A stretch of 9,717 bases of DNA from contig DDIR01000124.1 in assembly GCA_002338715.1 (NCBI GenBank), positions 87,656 to 97,372 of the forward strand. Reading direction: 5' to 3'. The notes under the pieces were generated by a model that worked only from the letters and a program-made list of their open reading frames with translations, made no database searches and was not told where the DNA came from. A program made the position numbers and the translations under genes. Of the stretch, positions 6,852-9,717 are shown one piece after another; position 1 is the first letter of the stretch; every line of letters starts with the position of its first letter. The DNA is from Phycisphaerales bacterium UBA1845 (GTDB taxonomy: Bacteria; Planctomycetota; Phycisphaerae; UBA1845).

Positions 6852-6880
6852 TTGACATCGCAAGTTATGCGGCGCATACT
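6852..6880 (+). promoter_or_regulatory. Sigma-70-like promoter of padR
   Basis: A perfect -35 hexamer TTGACA (6852-6857) is followed after 17 bp by CATACT (6875-6880), matching 4 of 6 bases of TATAAT. Transcription would begin near 6887, giving a leader of about 24 nt with an AAGGA SD at 6897-6901. The -10 box is overlapped by the TATGC/GCATA dyad. Confidence 0.7.
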
Positions 6881-6892
6881 ATGTTATACATA
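6866..6892. promoter_or_regulatory. Two tandem dyads at the padR promoter, likely PadR operators
   Basis: Site A is TATGCGGCGCATA (6866-6878) and site B is TATGTTATACATA (6880-6892). They share the form TATGY-N3-RCATA, and their centres are 14 bp apart. Site B extends imperfectly outward to 6876-6896. PadR-family operators typically contain ATGT/ACAT half sites, though often with about 8 bp between them. Covering the -10 box and the start of transcription, they would suit autorepression by the regulator encoded directly downstream. Confidence 0.6.
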
Positions 6893-6910
6893 ATATAAGG
6901 ATGCTTGATC

Positions 6911-7270
6911 ATGCAACTCGAACGCGAACTACTCAAGGGGGTCTTGCCGCTGGCGGTCCTGCGGCTGCTTCGGCGACGACCCATGTATGGATACGAATTG
7001 GTCAACGAAATGAGCAAGCGGTCGGATGGCGTGCTCAAACTCGGCCAAAGCACGCTCTATCCCCTGCTTTACAACCTCGAAGCCCAGGGCCTCGTTGAAA
7101 GCGATTGGCAGTCCTCTGAAAACGGACGCAAACGCAAGTACTACAAGCCCACCGACAAAGGCATCAAACGCCTCGAGCGCGACCTGACGCAGTGGGAAGC
7201 ACTCGTTCGGGGCATGCACGAACTCGTTGGCCCAGCGGCTGACATGCAACTCGCCTGGATTCGGCAATGA
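6911..7270 (+). CDS. PadR-family transcriptional regulator
   Basis: A 119-aa winged-helix DNA-binding repressor. Start is ATG 6911, with AAGGA (6897-6901) 9 nt upstream; a TTG at 6905 would add only two residues. The family pattern is complete: LLKGVLPLAVLRLLRRRPMYGYELVNEM (7-34) contains the PMYGYEL signature, STLYPLLYNLEAQGLVES (47-64) is the recognition helix and following helix, and RKRKYYKPTDKG (73-84) is the beta-wing. The C-terminal helix (about 85-119) is the short dimerisation helix of subfamily-2-type PadRs. The stop overlaps the next start (ATGA at 7267-7270), so the membrane protein is cotranscribed. In many bacteria such short PadRs pair with HAAS-domain membrane proteins or transporters, which matches here. 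Likely autoregulated through the tandem dyads at 6866-6892. The inducing signal is not known. Confidence 0.95.
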   Translation: MQLERELLKGVLPLAVLRLLRRRPMYGYELVNEMSKRSDGVLKLGQSTLYPLLYNLEAQGLVESDWQSSENGRKRKYYKPTDKGIKRLERDLTQWEALVRGMHELVGPAADMQLAWIRQ

Positions 7271-8991
7271 CAGTTAAGGCGCAACAGCCTTTTGAAGTCA
7301 ACGATCAAAGCGAACTGCCCGACCCACTGCAAGCCATTGTCGAACGTGTTGTTCGATCCGCAAGGTTGTGGCCGTCCGAACGGCGCGACGTGCGCGCCGA
7401 GTTGGAGAGTCATTTTTTCGAAGGGATGCGCGACATGCTGGAAGACGGCGTCGCGCTCGATGAATCGATTGAAATTCTGCACGACTCGTTTGGCGATCCG
7501 GCGACGGCGGCCAAACTGATCGGACGCAGCAAACGAAAGGGACGACCGATGATCTGGAAAGTAACCATCGGAATACTGCTTACGCTGACAGCAAGCACCG
7601 TACTCGCTGGCGGGTTGGCTGCATACCTGTTCATGGGCGAGCCTACACCAACGGTTGATTACATCGAACAGATCAATGCGCAAGTCGAACAAACGCCGGA
7701 AGAGAGCCGCGCCTGGCCCATCCTGCATGATGCGTTATTGGCATTTAGGAGTCGTCCCAGAAGCGAAGGCAATTCGATACCGTATCCCGGTGATGCAAAT
7801 TGGAGGGACGCTGTTGCGTGGGTGCTGTCCAATCAGAATATCATGCCACTTCTTGAAGAAGCCTCAACCAAAGAGACGTATGGCTTCATCTATGACAACC
7901 GCGTCAGCCTGGAGTTCATCCGTCAGCGCGCAATCCTTAACGGTGAAGATAACGCCGCGATGGATGAAGTGCCCGACCCATTGATGCCGCCAACACTGAG
8001 CCTGCTGCTACCGAACCTCAGCGAGATGCGGGAGATGGCCCGCATGTTGATCGTCGATTCGCGCATGCACATGCAAAACGACGACTTCGGCCATGCATTT
8101 CATTCGCTCGACATCGCCCTGCGTTTGGGCACACTGCTCATGTCAGGCGAAACGATCATCGACCAACTGGTGGGCCGTGCAATCATCGAGATGTCCCTCG
8201 GTGAGATGCTCGACACGGTCGACGCCTATCAGAATTCACTGACCGAAGATGATCTCGACGTTATCGCAGCCAGTCACCTGATGACGATGGCCCCGGACGT
8301 CATTCGGCCACGCTTCGAAGGCGAACAACTGATGTTCCGCGACGTCGTGCAGTACGTTTTCACCGACGATGGCAAAGGAAACGGGCGTCCAATCCCCAGC
8401 CAATTCGCCAAGGTGTGCAGCATCATGGGCGTCAAGGGTGATGGCGACATCGAATTCCTCGCAAAAGCCGCCGTCCACGCAGACCGGCGCGAAACGCTTG
8501 ATCAATACGCCTGGCTATGGGACCGGATGGCCGAACTTCGCAATCTGCCGCTCTACGACTCGCGCCGTGCGACGACGGTTGAAGTATTGGATGCGTTCAA
8601 CAAGAATCCTGAGAAGCGCGGTCGCTTCGCGCTGATCGCCAACGTGCTGCCAGACTTGTCGCGGGCCGATCGGATGATTCGCGAAACCGCAATGACGCAA
8701 CGAGCCGCAGTGGTTGTGTTGGATATTCTCGAATTCAAGGCCAAGCACGGGGAACTGCCCGCACGCCTCGGCATGCTTGAACAAAAGCCCGATGCAACCG
8801 ACGCATACAGCGGCTTGAACCTGCGCTACACGGTGTTGGATGACGGCGAATTCACTCTCTATAGCATTGGGGAGAACCTGATCGACGACGGAGGAAACGC
8901 AGAAGCGACCGACCAAGCTGACGAGGTAGAAGTTTCCGACCAGGCTGACGAGGTATCGACTGCCGATGACATCGTCTATTGGCCCCGCTGA
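7267..8991 (+). CDS. PadR-coupled membrane protein: HAAS-like N-terminal domain, one TM helix, large extracytoplasmic region
   Basis: 574 aa from ATG 7267, translationally coupled to padR. Residues about 18-90 (DPLQAIVERVV...LWPSERRDVRAELESHF...GVALDESIEILHDSFGDPATAAKLI) have the helical pattern of HAAS/DUF1700-like domains, which accompany PadR regulators. A basic stretch RSKRKGRP precedes one TM helix at about 96-123, giving a cytoplasmic N-terminus. Residues 124-490 are mostly helical with no family recognised (RAWPILHDALLAF, LLLPNLSEMREMARMLIVDSRM). At 495-545, GELPARL...DAYSGLNLRYTVLDDGEFTLYSIGEN..DDGG resembles the C-terminal module of GspG pseudopilins and of many planctomycete proteins. 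The last 30 residues are acidic and hold a 9-residue duplication (DQADEV twice). A plausible role is sensing an envelope signal and passing it to PadR; this is inference. Confidence 0.75.
   Translation: MTVKAQQPFEVNDQSELPDPLQAIVERVVRSARLWPSERRDVRAELESHFFEGMRDMLEDGVALDESIEILHDSFGDPATAAKLIGRSKRKGRPMIWKVTIGILLTLTASTVLAGGLAAYLFMGEPTPTVDYIEQINAQVEQTPEESRAWPILHDALLAFRSRPRSEGNSIPYPGDANWRDAVAWVLSNQNIMPLLEEASTKETYGFIYDNRVSLEFIRQRAILNGEDNAAMDEVPDPLMPPTLSLLLPNLSEMREMARMLIVDSRMHMQNDDFGHAFHSLDIALRLGTLLMSGETIIDQLVGRAIIEMSLGEMLDTVDAYQNSLTEDDLDVIAASHLMTMAPDVIRPRFEGEQLMFRDVVQYVFTDDGKGNGRPIPSQFAKVCSIMGVKGDGDIEFLAKAAVHADRRETLDQYAWLWDRMAELRNLPLYDSRRATTVEVLDAFNKNPEKRGRFALIANVLPDLSRADRMIRETAMTQRAAVVVLDILEFKAKHGELPARLGMLEQKPDATDAYSGLNLRYTVLDDGEFTLYSIGENLIDDGGNAEATDQADEVEVSDQADEVSTADDIVYWPR
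8910..8955 (+). repeat. 27-bp tandem duplication at the 3' end of the membrane protein gene
   Basis: Two 19-bp stretches starting at 8910 and 8937 differ at one base (A/G at the seventh position) and are offset by 27 bp, nine codons. They encode DQADEV twice, with the spacers EVS and STA. It keeps the frame and looks like a recent in-frame slippage duplication in the acidic tail. Confidence 0.75.
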
Positions 8992-9047
8992 GCCGTCGCA
9001 AATGCGACCGCACGACGAAGCGCGCAATGGCTCAGCGATGAACCAAC

Positions 9048-9717
9048 TCAATTGCCCGCATAAATGATCATCGTAATAGCAAAGTAGGGATGCAAGTTGT
9101 TGTGTGGGTTACCGCTACCGGCAGTACCGGAAAGATTGGGGGTCGGCCCTGTTGTCTGGACCGTTCCGGTCGAGCCTCCGATCAGGGTAGGTCCACCCAA
9201 GCCGATGCCCGCTACCGTATCGACGTCATGCGTGTGGGTGATGTCATGGTCGTGCACCGGCATTTCGGCAATCGTGAGCGTGTGTTCGGCAGAACCGCCA
9301 GTCTGTGTCAATGCTCCAGACACGTTTGTCTTGGGCACGCCGGCATCGTCCTGCCGCGCCCCCATCGGCGAACGGTCTTGAAAGTCGGGCAGATTGAATG
9401 TGGTTGAACCATCACCGACGCCGTAGATCGTCCCGATCGCCGTGAACAGATCCGAATAAGTGGCTCGCGAGATAGCCGACCCGTCGCATGCCAGCCATTT
9501 TGCGGGAATCGTTGCGATCGAACCTGCCCACATCCGCACTTCTCCCACCAAAGGCCCATCGATCATCGGCGCAACGGCGGCAATTGCCTCGGCATCTGAG
9601 TAACGGGTGTGGTGCGCGTTTGCGGTACCTGCGTGCGCCGCAAGCGCGGGGGCGGCGGCGGTCGCGGCTTCTGCGTCGGTATATCGGGTGTGATGGGCGT
9701 CTGTAGTTGCCTCGTGG
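9048..9717 (-). CDS. Phage tail collar domain protein (microcystin-dependent-protein type) with stalk repeats, 5' end outside window
   Basis: The frame ends at TGA (complement of 9048-9050) and is open to the right edge, so the gene is partial. An internal Met at 9566 is probably not the start: the codons upstream of it, to 9716, encode stalk repeats with no stop. Reading order: two AHHTRY[ST]DAEA units 27 residues apart, separated by an Ala-rich linker, then VGEVRMWAGSIATIPAKWLACDGS...YSDLFTAIGTIYGVGDGSTTFNLPDFQDRSP, the classic Phage_Collar fold. After it comes a His-rich segment HDHDITHTH, which may bind metal as in T4-like tail fibres. A Gly/Thr-rich loop follows, then a terminus HPYFAITMIIYAGN like the usual 'PY.ALNYIIAL.G'. 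This architecture is trimeric fibre-like: stalk plus receptor-binding tip. No other phage genes are seen nearby, so a host surface or secreted fibre is as likely as a prophage remnant. Confidence 0.85.
   Translation of the reverse strand, partial: HEATTDAHHTRYTDAEAATAAAPALAAHAGTANAHHTRYSDAEAIAAVAPMIDGPLVGEVRMWAGSIATIPAKWLACDGSAISRATYSDLFTAIGTIYGVGDGSTTFNLPDFQDRSPMGARQDDAGVPKTNVSGALTQTGGSAEHTLTIAEMPVHDHDITHTHDVDTVAGIGLGGPTLIGGSTGTVQTTGPTPNLSGTAGSGNPHNNLHPYFAITMIIYAGN
9600..9707 (-). repeat. 27-residue AHHTRY[ST]DAEA stalk repeats within the collar protein
   Basis: On the minus strand the residues AHHTRYTDAEA (complement of about 9666-9698) recur as AHHTRYSDAEA (complement of about 9585-9617), 81 bp apart. 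An Ala-rich linker, including a run rich in GGC on the plus strand near 9648-9668, joins them. The upstream residues at the edge (EATTDA) suggest the array continues outside the window. Confidence 0.75.

Noticed and set aside
6633..6893. Small open frames on both strands in the divergent gap (76 aa minus, 78 aa plus)
   Set aside because: They overlap each other, have no convincing SD, no recognisable domain, and the plus-strand one ends inside the padR promoter and operators.
8995..9008. GTCGC-AAAT-GCGAC hairpin just after the membrane protein gene
   Set aside because: Only 5 bp of stem and no T-run on either strand, so it is not supported as a terminator.
9048..9717. Prophage or prophage remnant at the right end
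   Set aside because: Only a collar-domain protein is visible, with no integrase, capsid, portal, lysis or attachment-site sequence; such proteins also occur outside phages.
1..9717. tRNA, rRNA, CRISPR array, insertion sequence or riboswitch
   Set aside because: No cloverleaf, regularly spaced repeats, transposase frame or recognisable aptamer was seen on reading both strands.

Overview
The window reads as chromosomal DNA of a Gram-negative-type bacterium with moderately high G+C. The best guess is a planctomycete (Planctomycetota, possibly Phycisphaerae). This rests on gene content: short prepilin-like genes, a His/Cys-rich lipoprotein, a PadR regulator with a membrane partner, and a C-terminal 'LYSIGEN..DDGG' module. 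No rRNA or other taxonomic marker is present, so the assignment is an inference.

Left end (1-1230, + strand): three prepilin/pseudopilin-like genes joined by ATGA stop/start overlaps. They are a cut-off GspI-like gene, a GspJ-like gene and a short GspK/PilX-like gene, and look like the minor-pseudopilin end of a type II secretion or type IV pilus-like operon. A 186-bp gap with two small dyads follows, then a lipoprotein (1417-1947) with a Cys/His-rich segment and a long Arg/Asn/Asp tail.

Middle (2019-6448): a secreted S9-family serine peptidase with a TolB-like propeller is coupled by ATGA to a nitrilase with an intact Glu-Lys-Cys triad. The peptidase start is odd: the best Shine-Dalgarno (SD) sequence and signal peptide point to an ATC codon at 2088, while the only upstream ATG (2019) lies inside a hairpin. 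Converging on the nitrilase with a 15-bp gap is a minus-strand P-loop protein of the cyclic 2,3-diphosphoglycerate synthetase-like family (COG2403 type).

Right part (6449-8991): a 462-bp divergent gap separates that gene from a PadR regulator. It carries a 21-bp palindrome near the minus-strand gene. In front of padR it has a clear TTGACA-17-CATACT promoter overlapped by two tandem TATGY-N3-RCATA dyads, which look like autoregulatory operators. padR overlaps (ATGA) a 574-aa membrane protein with an N-terminal HAAS-like helical domain, one transmembrane helix, a long helical extracytoplasmic region and a GspG-like C-terminal module. The pair looks like a self-contained PadR/membrane-sensor unit without the usual ABC transporter.

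Right end (9048-9717, - strand): the 3' part of a phage-collar/microcystin-dependent-type protein. Its reading frame stays open to the window edge through AHHTRY[ST]DAEA stalk repeats, so the true gene is longer than the Met at 9566 suggests. No tRNA, rRNA, CRISPR array, insertion sequence or prophage module was seen.
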